Positions 21,259 through 33,479 of a DNA stretch of 64,000 nucleotides are shown one piece after another. Every line of letters starts with the position of its first letter. The first letter of the stretch is position 1. The stretch is from assembly GCA_021018995.1 (NCBI GenBank), contig CM037591.1, forward strand, positions 69,529,901 to 69,593,900, written 5' to 3'. The position numbers and the translations under genes are program-made. Under the pieces are notes generated by a model. That model was not told the DNA's origin, searched no databases, and saw only the letters and a list, made by a program, of their open reading frames with translations. This stretch comes from Chloranthus sessilifolius (Eukaryota > Streptophyta > Magnoliopsida > Chloranthales > Chloranthaceae).

Positions 21259-22125
21259 ATGAAGATTGAGGTGAAAGACATAAAGGCCCTAGTGGCAAAC
21301 ATCATGATCAGACCGACCATCTTCTATAACTTCTACGAGCTTCATATGAATGATGCAGAGCTTACCGAGATCAGACAAGGAGTAACCGATGGTACTAGAC
21401 CTGATTTCTCCATCAAGGAGGATGGATCACTACTGTTCAGAGGGCGTCTATGTATATCGACTGATGCCGATCTCCGACATACTATCATTAAAGAGGCTCA
21501 TAAGTCAAAGTATGCTATTCATCCGAGTGGTACGAAGATGTACCAGGATCTAAAAAGGAATTTCTGGTGGAGAGGTTTGAAGAAGGATGTCACCGAGTAC
21601 GTCTCCAAGTGCTTGGGGTGCCAACAAGTGAAGGTGGATCACTGACATCCATCAGGTCTATTACAACCCTATCAATACTAGAATGGAAATTGGAATCCAT
21701 TTCCATGGACTTTATTTTAGGATTACCAAGAATGATGAAGGGACACAATGCCATATGGGTAATCATCGTTAGGCTAACTAGGCAACTCATTTCTTGACTT
21801 ACAACACCAAGTATACAGCCAGTAGACTTATAGAGATATACCTAAAAGATATTGTCAGATTGCATGGTATCCTTGTCAGCATTGTTTCAAAAAGAGACCC
21901 GTTGTATACATCATAGTTTTGGCAGAAATTCTAAGAGGGGATGGGTTCAAGGTTAGACTTCAGCTCTGCATTTCATCCATAAATAGGTAGATAGACCGAA
22001 AGGGTGAACCAGATTGTAGAGGACATGCTACGAGCTTGTATGCTTGATTTTCAAAGATCATGGGATCAACATCTACCTCTAATCAAATTTTCATGTAATA
22101 ACAGTTATTAGACAAGGATAAGTAT
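21259..22125 (+). pseudogene. Integrase N-terminal and core parts, element G
   Basis: The zinc-binding region HKSKYAIHPSGTKMYQDLKRNFWWRGLKKDV..CLGCQQVKVDH keeps the HHCC spacing. The core follows with SMDFILGLPRMMKGHNAIWVI (first catalytic Asp) and segments matching DPLYTS.FWQ and TERVNQIVEDML. The frame ends after NNSY.TRISMDP near 22125. The C-terminal chromodomain is absent. Element I's LTR begins 33 bases further on. Confidence 0.8.
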
Positions 22126-22157
22126 GGATCCTGTGCAACCGAGGGCTCTCACAAGTC

Positions 22158-22975
22158 TGTCGCGATGATGCGCTCATATCGGTAAAGATATAGAGTCTCC
22201 ACCCAGAGCTTTTGGTGTCCCAGGAAACCTAAATCAATATTGAAATCACCAAAGTATAAAAATATGACTCTGATTCTGGTCTATGCCAAAGGCTCATGGG
22301 TAGGGGCTTCGATTATCGCTCGGGAAGGTGTTAGGCACCCGATTAACCCACTCGTAATCGGTCTCTACTTATGGCAAAAGAATGATAAGAAAAATAAAGC
22401 AAAAACAACACTTCCTCTTGCCCGAAGGCACTTGAATCCTATTTAAGCCCCCCCACAATCATCAGAATTTCGGTGGAGTAACGACTCAAATTCTAGGATA
22501 GAGGAAAAGCAAATAAGGTAGACTAGAGGGGAGAGCTGGAGCTCTTGAGCCCTTGTAGAACAATTGTGGATCCACGCGTGAGAGCGTCTTTGAGCTTCCA
22601 AGAGCAAATGGTTAGAGAAATAGGCCTTGATCTCTAAGGCTTGAGAGCTAAGAGGTAGGAGAAGAAGGCTAGGGGGTAGTTCTAGCTAAATCTCAAGGAT
22701 TGATGGTGTGAAATAGGCTAAGAGCAAAAAGGGGTGCTTGAATTTTGAGGGATATATGCTGGAAAATGGAGATGGAAGTCACTAATATTTTACCTCTTTG
22801 GAAAATTTTCAGGCCCATAATCAAAGGGGGGGCTCTCTATTTATGGAGAAAGGGGGGATTAGTGAAGGGTTAAAGGGGCTAATTGGGTTAGCAATTAGGT
22901 AATAGGGATCTAAGGTTTTCTAGGGCTTAGATACGCGGGAATTAGGTTATAATGGTAGATGATAGGGAGGGATCC
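22158..22975 (-). repeat. LTR of element I, 3' half (R/U5 end)
   Basis: On the minus strand the LTR of element I enters from 61267, crosses element E's insertion site and continues from 22975 down to 22158, ending CGCGACA. The last five bases (GATCC, 22971-22975) are E's target-site duplication. CTCCATAAATAGAG (minus, 22837-22846) is a good TATA box. From 22158 to 22450 is the conserved Tat/Ogre-like block also seen at 9541-9844. Total LTR about 1.52 kb. No gene. Confidence 0.72.
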
Positions 22976-25291
22976 TGTTAATCAGTGAAAAATACCATTT
23001 TTCACCTCCTAACCTGACCTTTGATAGGCCTTTGAGTTGACTAATAATGTTTCTTGATTGTGTTTAGAAGATAAGCAATAAAGTATAGTCTTAGTGCAGA
23101 CATCCATCTAAAAATGCCAAAGAAGATATCTGCTGCCTCATCCTATGCTCATACAGCCCAAAAGGTAAGCCATTAAGCAACTTACAAGCCTCTGAAATCT
23201 TTGGGAATTCCATGGGTCCAACTGTGTACACATGGGAGCAACGAACAGTTGCAATTGATGATGATTGAACCCCCCAAATGTTGCTAAGGACTAGACAGAG
23301 GAAGGACATCACCCTAGAGTTATGTGCCAGTTGTGGAAGCAAAGACTATAACCTGTCGAGAGGTTGATTCAACTTGTCGATAGGTTTGGATGCTTGGATA
23401 TGAAGAGATCGACAAGTTCTCTGAACCTATCAAGGAGTTGAAACCAAATGAAGCTTCCTGTCGAGACACCCAAAGCTGAATTAGAACCCATCGTAGGTTC
23501 TGAAGAAGAAAAGTGAAGCTGTCGACAAGTTGAAAGAACCTGTCGAGTGGTGTGTTGCAACTTGTCAAGGACTTACCTGGAGATGCAGGGGATCACGTGA
23601 GGTTCAGAACAACAAAGATGAACCTGTCGATAGGGTCCCCAGAACCTAGCGATCAATCAATGCCAACCTAGTGAGAACTTACCTGAAGCTGTGAGAGATT
23701 ATTACAATCTGTCGACAGGTCTGTGGGTTGAACTATGAACCTGTCGAGAACTGTCTTCAACCTATCGAAAAGTAGAGGAGAACCTGTCGATAGCTCAATT
23801 GGAGCTATATAAGAAATCGACAGGTTGGACTATAACCTATCGACGGGTTGGCTGGAACTAAGACAGCAGGGAGGTTTGGAGGTCATCCTGTCGAACAATG
23901 CAACAAAACCAATTGAGTAGTCAACGAAACCTATCGAGGGCTACAACCAACCTATCGAATGAAGCACCCATGGGACTTAGAACCTGCCAAAAGGTTCCCT
24001 AAACCTATCGACACTCGATTTGGGAACTTCTCAGTTCCAGCAGAGACTGATGCTCCCTTCAATACTTTTTACAGACATTCCAAGGCACTTTAACAACCCT
24101 TGGGGGTATTTTTGGAACATATATGGGCACAAATGGGAGCTCTCTAACCACATCACATATACTTACCTATTTTGGACCAATTGATGGAAAGCTCTAAAAG
24201 TAAAATCAGCCACATCAGTAGCTCAGAACAACTGAATTATTCCCTTGAGCTCTGATTGGCTGAAACAGATCTGAAGATAAAAGGAAAGAGTATAAATGCA
24301 AGAGAAATTGCACAGATGAACCATCCAAAAATTGAGAGAGCTCAGACCAAATTCGAGATCCCTTTTTCCTCTAAAAATTCCTTCCCTCTTCCTTCTTCCC
24401 CCGTTCTCTCTTTAGCCAATCATGGTTGGCTAAACCCTTCTAATAGCGAAGGTGAGGTTGAGAGCTGTAAATTGAGAGGTTCAAAGCTTTGTAGGAGGAT
24501 TAGATATTGCACAGATTGCTGATCTAAGAACAATTAGACTGTAAGTTGTATTGATTAAGTAATTATTGAATGTAAAGTTAATTTGGATCCATAAATCTAT
24601 TGATTGCCATTTGAATTCCCTAGATCTAATATCCCTGTTGATGCCCGTGCTTGTAGCCTTGCATCCACAACATCTGTAATAGTTTAATTGGTTTAATTAA
24701 GACCATTTAATTAGAGGAATCTCTAGGATTATTTGTGACCATTCAAGTGGACAGATCATAGCCTTAGGATCACTCCAATTCCCTGGTCTAGATTAGATTC
24801 TTATACCTTGTATCTGAGCTTGCAACCAGATGAAGAATTGTTGCAAATCAGTTCCCTGCACTGCCTTTGATCCAATCAATTTTTGGTAAAAGACCTAAAT
24901 CCCTAGCTGCTATTCTCCTTCTTTTGATTTTAATCCTTTTCTTCATCTCCTTAAATATGTGTTTGAATCAGTTCTGGATCACTTGCTTTTATCTTTAATT
25001 TTCTATAGTTTTAGTAAAGTGACAACCCTTAAAAACCTCTCCTCTTTCCTTTCTAACTTTAGTTTTAAACTAGGATAGGCTAGAGTGGCAGATCTGTTAG
25101 AGATCTAGAGATTTACCATATTTTGAAGCGCATTTCCCTTTGGACCTACCCTTACTTACCCCTTAAAGCTTGCTGCAACAACCCTGGTTCCTGCAGGACT
25201 GATTGCTTACCTTGATCCCATTTCTCTCTGATTTGTTCTTTTAACTTACTATTTTTAGCCTTCGAATAATTGTAAGGTAAGCAATACAATA
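22976..25291 (+). repeat. 5' LTR of element E
   Basis: 2316 bp. The terminal CAATA corresponds to CAACA in the 3' copy. Order: start block GTGAAAAATACCATTTTTCACC, CTATCGATAG/CTGTCGACAG array, ATTGG and TATA, then R/U5 with one GACCATTCAAGTGGACAGATC hairpin (24727-24770). The last about 630 bp match 60633-61266 closely. Confidence 0.88.
23345..24300 (+). promoter_or_regulatory. LTR promoter E: CTGTCGACAG/CTATCGATAG array plus TATA
   Basis: About seventeen variants of AACCTGTCGAGAGG, AACCTATCGACAGGTT, CTGTCGACAAG and similar between 23345 and 24010. ATTGG lies at 24255 and TATAAATG at 24291. A second TATATAAG sits inside the array (about 23806). The motif is shared with E's internal cassette at 44901-45260. 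Confidence 0.65.
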
Positions 25292-25297
25292 AGTTTT

Positions 25298-25315
25298 TGG
25301 CGTCGTTGTCAGGAA
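25298..25315 (+). other. Primer-binding site (tRNA-Asp type), element E
   Basis: TGGCGTCGTTGTCAGGAA after AAGTTTT, complementary to tRNA-Asp apart from a few mutations. Confidence 0.82.
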
Positions 25316-25632
25316 TTTGTATTTTTAAATTGGTAGAGCTAAGTTATTCTCATTTTAGATTTAGATTTATCATTGCCTGTGTTGTGTCAAACTAATTGCT
25401 GTTGTAGTTTTTTGTAGTTTAATTTTATGTTTCAGATCTGGATCTGTGGTTCTGAGAGGAGCATTATGCTAATTGGAGGAGCAAGCTATGCATAAAGTTT
25501 GCATTTCCTAACTCTTTTACATTTTTAGATCTGCACATTTTTAGATCTGTAACAATAGTTGTTTGATTTTGAAATTCTTTTGCTGAAATCTGTGTTGTAT
25601 TTTGTGTGTTGTACTTGGTTCTTGCTGTGTGT

Positions 25633-26954
25633 ATGCTTGGGAGATGATCTCTCAATCTTGAGATTGATCCTATACATCTTGAAGTTGAGAGACTTCTTAG
25701 ACCTAAGTAGTCCCTACACACACCTGTGGATAATTGTGAAGTTTTTACAATGGGTGAGCAAGCTAGGGCATTGAAAGAATTCAATACACCAGGGGTATAC
25801 AATTCTCCCTTCTGCATTCAATTCCCTGCTGTGTAAGGGAACTATGAGATTAAATCTTCCATCATAAAGATGTTGCCATCATACCATGGCCCGAGTAAGA
25901 CGACCCATACAAGCACATTGATGAATTTCTGAGACTGTGAACTACTTTCAACATTGCTGGCTTGGGGGAGGAAGCAACCAGGTTGAGACTCTTTCCTTTT
26001 TCACTAAAGGACTGAGCTAGAACATGGCTATCAATGCTCCCAACCAATAGTATTCAGTCTTGGAATGACTTTTAATGTCAATTTTTGGCCAAGTTTTTTC
26101 CCATGTCCAAAATAAGTCAGTTGAGGAAGAGCATAATCTCCTTTTCTCAAGCCTCAACTGAAGACTTTCACCAAGCATGGGAGAGATTTAAGGAGCTCTT
26201 GAAGCAATGCCCCCATCACCAAATTCTTGAATGGCAACTTGTTCAAAGTTTCTATCAAGGAATTAATCCCAAGAGTAGGGACATGCTTGATGCCTCATGT
26301 GGTGGTACTTACCTCCACAAGACAGCTATTAGATTGGTGAGGCTTGGGAGCTGTTTGATATCATTAGTGAAAACTCCATGCAAAGGGAGACTTTGTGAAG
26401 GGATGTTGAGACCCCTATTAGATTGGTGAGAGAGAACACTACAAGAGGGAAAATATATGAGGTCAGTGGTTACAATTATTTGGAAAAGAAAGTGGATAGT
26501 TTGACTGAAAAATTTGATAAGCTCATGGGAGCAAATACAGTCCCCAACGGCTGCCAAAGTGGAGGAGGGATATTTGATATGCCAGTCCCCCACTCACTCC
26601 CTTGAAGAATGTCCTTCTACTGCCCAATTTCCAGACCTTGTTATGAAACATGTGAATGTTGCTCAGTCCTTTGGACAACAGCTGACTACTGATTATCATT
26701 GGAGAAACCACCCCAACTTGAGGTAGAGAAAAGATACCTTCCAAACCCAGCAGCAACAGCCACAACAACAGCCCATGCCTTATAGAAATGTCCAACCCTA
26801 TCAATAGAATTACTTCCCTAAGCCCCAATATCAGCAGCCTATGGCCCAGCCAAAGGCACAACCTGTGGATCAAAGTGTACCAGCCCCAACACCCTCTAGA
26901 TCCCTCACATTTGAAGAGCAAGTTCTGGCTTTATTGCAGAATTTGGGCTATTTG
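25633..26954 (+). pseudogene. gag: gag, element E, part 1
   Basis: Begins MLGR at 25633, as in A and F. Readable segments: NSPFCIQFPAV, YEIKSSIIKML, FHQAWERFKELLKQCPHHQILEWQLVQSFYQGI and RDMLDASCGGTYLHKTA. A zinc knuckle at about 26566-26618 has the first Cys replaced (YLICQSPTHSLEEC). A Gln-rich linker and FEEQVLALLQNLGYL follow. Many stops and frameshifts. It breaks exactly at 26954, where chromovirus C is inserted; the frame resumes at 40402 with SQTVNSHSQSIKKIEDHLG. Confidence 0.85.
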
Positions 26955-27923
26955 TGTAACGGATGCCCTATTGTAATGGATGCCCTGGTGTTAAACCACA
27001 CTACTTAGTATGGACATGAATCAGGCCATGCAAGTGTCGAATACGAGAGTGGATGTTTTATTTTAGGCCGTAACTATGTAATTAAGAAGTTGACCAAAAC
27101 ATGCATATACCAGCTATATTATACCTGTACTAAAATGTTAAGGATTTATAAATGAAACAAAGCCTTCATACAAAGCCAACTATATAAATATATAACCTTA
27201 TATCTGTGAAATGGTGTAACAAAGCTTATTTTGGCTTACATGACAATTTAACTAGCTTTATTCTTTTGGCTTATTCTAAGGATGCATGCACAAAACTTGT
27301 TCTGCCTTGTATGGAATACAAACCTCATATGCTTATAAGCTGCTTGCATAATAAATTAACTACACGACTCAATCAGTCATTCTATGTTTTCATGCTCGCA
27401 AAGTGCAGCTGCCGGCTATATATGGTAATTGAATTCCCTTCATCCTCCTCATTTAAATTCTCTGTAAGTCGACCTTGCACCTATGACAGCCAGAGAGAAC
27501 AAAGCCAGTAAATGAGGATAGTGAAAAGAAATTAGTGCGAGTGCAACCTTGGACACCAATTGAGGACATAAGATCATAAAGTAAACCGCCACTTCAGTTC
27601 TCATTCTTTGAACTCGATGGCATACTATTGAATCGGTATCATTGTCATCTCACATTCACAAAAAGGCATGTTGTTCGTTCATGTACATTAAAAGTAGAGT
27701 TGGTCATAAGAAGATGTAGCTCAGAGTTAGCTCTCAGCTTGAATATATGAAGTCTGAGTGCAGACTGGTGCACTCCAGATCTTCTTTGATGACTTGCTAA
27801 ACCGAATATATAGCTATAATTATGCCAACCCCATAATACAAATTCATGATACCAATACATATAGAGATATATATATATAAATATAGAGATATATATCTAT
27901 ATCAAAGTTATAAAAAAAGAAAA

Positions 27924-27963
<40 letters not shown>

Positions 27964-28024
27964 AAACAAAGTGCAAGGGCAACAAAACACAGAGAAACCA
28001 TGAATGCACCCCTTCAAGCAAGGC

Positions 28025-28257
28025 TTGCCTCGGCAACCTCACAAGGTTGTCACGGCAAGGACCTTACCTGGACTACTTGCCGCGGCAACCTCACAATGGT
28101 TGCCGCGGCAAGGTTATCAGCTGGGCTGCTTGCCGCGGCAACCCTTGGAGGTTTGCCGAGGCAACCAGATTTCTGGCCCATATATTTTGGATGCTGTTTG
28201 GTTGGTCTGTACATGGATATATATCTTGACCCTAAGCACCGCTGCCGTTATAAAACC
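28025..28257 (+). promoter_or_regulatory. LTR promoter C (5'): TTGCCGCGGCAA array plus TATA
   Basis: Six sites at about 28025, 28047, 28077, 28100, 28130 and 28153, 22-30 bases apart. Three are the perfect palindrome TTGCCGCGGCAA; the others are TTGCCTCGGCAA, TTGTCACGGCAA and TTGCCGAGGCAA. TTATAAAACC at 28248-28257 is the likely TATA box. Confidence 0.68.
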
Positions 28258-28974
28258 AAGACGGAGGGTCTCAGGTGACCCATATTCCATTGCTTATACT
28301 AAACTATATTTATATAAATATATAGGTGCAACATGGTGCACTTAAGCACTGAAATTATAAAGTGATGCTCCCGGATGCCTGATCAAACATACACTCCGAT
28401 TCAAGTAAACAAATAGGTAGGGAATATATGTTGTTAATAGATATGGTATTTCTTCATCTGATATAGAATGCCATTTAAATTTTCATTAGCTGATTAAGTA
28501 TAGTGATAAATAATGAGGAAGTAAAACTCACTGATAAGCGAGTTAGGAGTAACAAGTAGACCCGAGTTTGATTAAGCATACCTGATTAGATATGAAATAG
28601 GTGAACTAGATTAGCAGATGATTTAATTGGAAATGCATATCAATGATGAGTACATACTAGTTTAGTTATAGAAATTGATATTGCAGCTTTATGACCATAT
28701 AATAGTTTTTTGAATGTGCAATTATATACTCATATATAAGTTTTGTAAATCAATTTCTAGAAAGACATGTCAGTTTTGAATATCAGTTGGATAGAAATAA
28801 ATATAAATTGGGCATAACAGTTTGATAAATATGTCAGTTTTGTATAAATCAGTTTTGGTACAATGCACTAGTAGACCATACATGACATGTTAGTTGGATG
28901 TATGCATGCACATTCTTTGAATTCATACACTATTTAGATCCTGTTATCCGTGGTATCTTTCATATGTTGTCATC

Positions 28975-29150
28975 TTGAGACAAGTTATCCCGCTAACTCG
29001 GGAGCTTGATTCCCTTAGTCCAAGTAAGCCCGCTAACTTGGGAGCTTGACAAGTGATCCCGCTAACTCAGGAGCTTGATTCCCTTAGTCCAAGTGATCCC
29101 ACTAACTCGGAAGCTTGACAAGTGATTCCGCTTACTCGAGAGCTTGATTT
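28975..29150 (+). repeat. Tandem repeats in C's 5' LTR
   Basis: Five to six units of AAGTGATCCCGCTAACTCGG followed by GAGCTTGA, alternating with a TTCCCTTAGTCC spacer, giving a composite period of about 62 bases. The same block is in the 3' LTR. Confidence 0.8.
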
Positions 29151-29890
29151 TTCTGTTTCTTCTATTTCCGCCTGCACGTGTATCTTGTTTCAGCTTGATT
29201 TCTCATACTTGTTGCATCATGCGTTAATTCAGCATATCAGCATATTATATTAGTCATATAATGCTAAATTCATATTCTTTAATTCTATTTATGCCTCTCG
29301 ATGAGAATGTGATAAATAATCAATGTATGTTACCAATGTAATATTCTCTGCTGAGCTTTAATGGTAGCTCATTCCACGCCTTAAATGTCTTAGCTGCAGA
29401 GCCAAATCCTGAGCACGTAGCGGACCCTAAGTACGTGCCTGACGAGGAAGGAGAAGACGACGACCAAGACGAGGAAGACAATTTTACTGAAGAATTCTTC
29501 CAAAATAGGTTTGTGGATATGGAAAAGAGAGAGAGAGAAGTTTAGATAGAGATATGGGATAAACTTGTATGAATTATGTATGGTATTTTGAGATACTTTG
29601 TTATAGGATGTATAGGTTTTCTATCCATTGTTTAAATGACGGGTGGCCGTCATCGGTGAAAAGCTATACATCAGATCAGTTAGTCTTGTATATAGTTTTG
29701 ATAGTTTGAGTAGATCGGTCAAAGTCAGTTTATTTTGCCATATTGTTAACTGTTAGAGTACTACATTACTTCCGCAATTACATCGCTTTGTACACGACAT
29801 GACCCTTTATATGAAAGGATTATATTAGGTGATCGAACGACGCTACGGTTCTAATATATCTTACTAAGGGAAATGTCGGGTTATCACAGG

Positions 29891-29908
29891 TGGTAGCAGA
29901 GCTCAGGC
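29891..29908 (+). other. Primer-binding site (initiator tRNA-Met-like), element C
   Basis: TGGTAGCAGAGCTCAGG two bases after the LTR end resembles TGGTATCAGAGC, the Met-type PBS usual in chromoviruses, with one change. Different primer from the tRNA-Asp group in this window. Confidence 0.75.
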
Positions 29909-30036
29909 GTTAAGTCATTTGGAGACTGAAGTCTGGCATATATATATGGCAAAATTTCTGATAGTTGGTTAGTAGTCGGATTTAGATTGAGTTTATGTTG
30001 TCTGATCAATTTGTTACCTGATCAAACTAGGTTGAG

Positions 30037-31412
30037 ATGCCTCCACGACGTGGAAGAGGTAGGGGTAGACCACCGTTGCCCCATCGCACTGGGCCGAATA
30101 CGATTCCAGTAGCAGGTTATGAGCATGACACAGCTTCGAGAAGTGGTGAGAATGTACACATGGCCTAAAGCTGAACGACGATGGACAATGTTGCAAAGCA
30201 TACTCTGCCCACAGAGACTCCACCAATTATAAGTGCTCCTCAGATGGGAAATGTTCCAAGAGTTGAGCAAAATGTGCGACACAATCTGCATTTGATGGAG
30301 ACTATGGTCAACACCATGGCCATGCATGTTGTTAGAACCCCGAGGGTTTTACAGAATTTGTTTGACTTCGACCGTCGAGTTTTCATGGTCAGCATGACCC
30401 AATAGAGATAGAGAAGTGGTTGACGCAGATAAAAAAGGTGTTGCAAAGAGTTACTTGAACTAAAGAAGAAAAAGTGAGTTGGGCGGCATATAAATTAGAA
30501 AGTGAGGCAGAATCATGGTGGCAGTTTGTCATACGAACGAGAATGCCTGGAGTACCATGGACCTGGGCAGAGCTCGTAGAGGCATTTAATGAAAAATATT
30601 TCCCAACACCTGAGTGATACAAGATGGAGGTGCAATTTGAAACTTTAGTACATGGTAAGATTACGGTTAGAGAGTATGAAGCAGAATTCACTCATCTCTC
30701 TCGCTTTGCTCCCTTGCTTGTAGCCAAAGAGATGATGAAGACATAAAAGTTTGACCGAGGTTTGAAACCCCTGATCAAGGAACCTATTTCATTGTTCCAA
30801 CCAACGACTTATGCCAATGTAATGAAATTGGCCCTGATAGCAGAAACAGATGTGGATACCATGATCAAAAGGAGAGAGGAAAAACAAAAAGCCAGAAAAG
30901 CTCCATCTCAGTCCCATAGTACCGCTCAAATTAATAAGCGACCGCGATTCCAAGGACAAGCCGCATTTCAACTGGCTGTAGGAACTTATGCATGGCCTTA
31001 CGATTCACCGACATTTCCATTACCACCGAGGATTCTACGTGTTTAGGACCAGTCATTTCCCATGGCAGCCAGAAGTACATCTGGGTTTTCACAAGCACGG
31101 CTGACAGGTTCTTGCACGGGATCCTATATGGCCTCATCGGTTGCTTCAAAAGAAATCTGTGGGAAATGTGGAAAGGCACATAAGATAGATGAATGCCGGA
31201 AAGTGTCTGGGGCATGCTTTCATTTTGGACAAATGGGACATCAGATCAAAGAATGCCCAAAAACTGTCGAAATAGCAGTAAAGGTGGGACCAGTGCTACG
31301 ATCTGCACGACCTACGATACAAGGCCGAGCTTATGCTATCACTGCACGATTTGCACACACGAGCAGTGATATCATTCAACGTATGCATACGCATTATTTA
31401 GTAAGTTTATAG
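30037..31412 (+). pseudogene. gag: gag, element C
   Basis: Starts MPPRRGRGRGRPP at 30037, the usual basic start of Tekay/Del gags. Then DPIEIEKWLTQIKKVL, KVSWAAYKLESEAESWW, FNEKYFPTPE.YKMEVQFE and YEAEFTHLSRFAP, and the C-terminal region CGKCGKAHKIDEC followed by CFHFGQMGHQIKEC, where the second Cys of the CX2CX4HX4C knuckle is Phe. Stops near 30168, 30405, 30460 and 30616 and frameshifts destroy the frame. Confidence 0.87.
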
Positions 31413-31589
31413 TTTTGTTAAATAACTTTTTAGATGAAGAAAGTGCATCTCGTAAACTATGAGAATTCCATCCATATTTACTATATTCCTATAGTGTTAC
31501 TATATTTGGGTATGTCGAAGTAATCTAACTAACTCTAGTCTCTATGATTTAGGTATCTTGAAATTATATCCAAAAGATGCTTATTTGTG

Positions 31590-32142
31590 TTATGACGCAC
31601 AAGTTTTGATAGATCCTAGATCTACACACTCGTTTGTCGCACCTCAGTTTACTGAAAAGTTGAGAAAATTAGGAGGCATTCCAGAATCTCTTGATTTTAT
31701 TTTAGATGTAACACTTCCAACTGGATAGTCTCTCATGACTGATATAGTGTATCACTCGATTCTAGTCATGATCAAAGACTACTGGCACTACGAAGCGGTA
31801 GCCGACTGGATCTTACTTTCTATGCAAGTATACGACATAATCCTTGGCATGGATTGGTTGTTCCACCACCATGCAAACATTGAATATAGAAAGAAGATTA
31901 TCTCTTTCCGCCCCCAAAAGAAGACATCCGCTAAATTTTACGGAGTACCATCAACTAATCTTTCTTTGATATCAGTGATTCGAGCACGACGATTACTTGA
32001 TAATGATGCTCGAGGGTATCTTGCTTTTATTCAAAGTAAAGATTAGGAAGCAAAGAAATTTTCACTTTCAGATGCACTAATTGTCTGTGATTTCCCTGAT
32101 GTTTTGCCTGATGAATTGCCAGGATAACTGCCTGACAGGGAA
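31590..32142 (+). pseudogene. Aspartic protease, element C
   Basis: VLIDPRSTHSFVAPQF occupies the active-site position (usual DSGST), so catalytic Gly is lost. DIILGMDWLFHHHANIEYRKK is the C-terminal hallmark. Continues into the linker LSLISVIRARRLL..LPDELPG. One stop at about 31725 and another at 32044. Confidence 0.8.
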
Positions 32143-32930
32143 GTGGAATTCGCCATTGAATTAGCTCCGGGTACCGAGCCAATATCAAAGGCGCTGTATC
32201 GAATGGCACCGGCAGAGTTAAAAGAACTCAAGGAGCAGTTACAGGAACTTCTTGATAAAGGCTTTATCAGACCGAGCCTGTCCCCGTGGGGCGCACCGGT
32301 GTTGTTCGTGAAGAAAAAATACGGTTTGATGCACCTTTGTATTGATTACCGTCAACTCAATAAACTGACGATCAAAAATAGATATCCGCTCCCTCAAATC
32401 GACGTTCTCTTCTATCAGTTATAAGGAGCGCGATTCTTTTCAAAAATTGATCTATGATCGGGTTTTCACCAGATGAGCTGAAGATATTTCGAAGACAGCC
32501 TTCCAAACACGCTATGGTCACTACGAGTTTCTTGTCATGCCCTTCAGGTTGACCAATGCACTTGCCGCATTTATGGACATGATGAATCGAGTCTTCAAGC
32601 CTTATCTTGATTAGTGTATCATAGAATTCATCGACGATATACTCATCTATTCAAAGACGAAGGCAGAGCATGAAGATCACCTACGTCTGGCATTGCAAAC
32701 ATTGAGAAATTCCCAGTTATATGCTAAGTTCAGCAAATGTGACTTCTGGTTGAATCAAGTCAGTTTTCTGGGTCATATTATCTCGAAAATAGGTATTACT
32801 GTTGATCCTGCAAAGATCGAGGTTGCAGTGCAATGGAAGCAGATATAAACAATAATCGAGATTCAAAGTTTTCTAGGTCTAGCAGGCTATTACTGATGTT
32901 TTGTTGAAGGGTTTTCACGACTTGCTGAAC
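32143..32930 (+). pseudogene. Reverse transcriptase, element C
   Basis: Starts in the segment [20 protein letters not shown]. Fingers and palm follow: [49 protein letters not shown] and the catalytic box [11 protein letters not shown] (FIDD at 32627-32638). The thumb ends ..[19 protein letters not shown] and FLGLAGYY. Frameshift near 32470 and stops near 32422, 32613 and 32848. Confidence 0.87.
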
Positions 32931-32935
32931 CACTC

Positions 32936-33425
32936 ATGCAACCCACTTGCAAGAATGTTAAATTCGAGTGGACTGAGGCATGCGAACAGGGTTTCCAAGA
33001 ATTAAAAAGGAGACTCACTTTCACACCTGTTTTAGCATTACCATCGGGCAGTGGCAGATTTGTCGCCTTTAGCGATGCCTCATATAGTGGGTTAGGATGT
33101 GTTTTGAATCAATGGGAACATGTTATTGCATATGGTTCCCGTCAGTTGAAAGATAATAAGAAGAACTATCCCACTCACGACTTGGAACTAGTTGCGATTA
33201 TCTTCGCGTTAAAAATCTGGAGACATTATTTGTATGGTGAAACTTTTGAGATTTTTATCGATCACAAGAGTCTCAAATATCTCATCACCCAAAAAGAGTT
33301 GAATTTGAGGCAGAGAAGGTAGATGGAGTTCTTGAAGGACTATGACTGTTCTATTCAGTACCATCCCGGCAAAGCCAATGTTGTAGCTGATGCGCTCAGT
33401 CGCAAATCATCCGCTCAGTTTTCTC
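32936..33425 (+). pseudogene. RNase H domain, element C
   Basis: [35 protein letters not shown] (first catalytic Asp), [20 protein letters not shown] (Glu), [20 protein letters not shown] (second Asp) and [16 protein letters not shown] are all intact in sequence. A stop separates the first 128 codons from the end at 33322. Best-preserved domain of C. Confidence 0.88.
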
Positions 33426-33479
33426 ACCTAGTGACACGGCTACAAAGATGAAAACTACTTAAGGACATTGTATCATCTA

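Larger units (their letters stand above)
18217..22125 (+). mobile_element. Element G: decayed chromovirus (Tekay/Del-like) internal region
   Basis: Gag, protease, RT, RNase H and integrase in the order of Ty3/gypsy chromoviruses. Both LTRs and the chromodomain end are missing: D's LTR cuts the gag start and the integrase stops at about 22125, just before element I's LTR. The protein segments are close to those of element C. Many stops and frameshifts. Confidence 0.85.
26955..29888 (+). repeat. 5' LTR of element C
   Basis: 2934 bp, TGTAACGGATGCCC to GTTATCACA. The first 14 bases are repeated after three bases (26955-26988 region), in both LTRs. Contains an AT-dinucleotide run (27930-27960), the TTGCCGCGGCAA array and TATA, and a tandem-repeat block (28975-29150). 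A decayed acidic coding-like stretch near 29395-29545 has no recognisable product. Confidence 0.88.

Noticed and set aside
22240..22446. ORF of 68 codons with a basic product
   Set aside because: Lies within the conserved LTR-end block of element I, antisense to it; the homologous block at 9541-9844 does not keep the frame.
23345..24010. Short repeats with irregular spacers looked at first like a CRISPR array
   Set aside because: Plant LTR context, variable palindromic words of about 10-16 bases, no uniform repeat or spacer length, no cas genes.
27846..28345. ORFs of 92-127 codons through the TTGCCGCGGCAA array
   Set aside because: They read through repeats and an AT microsatellite inside the LTR; different frames overlap and none has a domain.
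29395..29545. Acidic coding-like stretch (Asp/Glu-rich) in C's LTR, also at 40075-40165
   Set aside because: Short, in both LTRs, partly deleted in the 3' copy; no recognisable protein.
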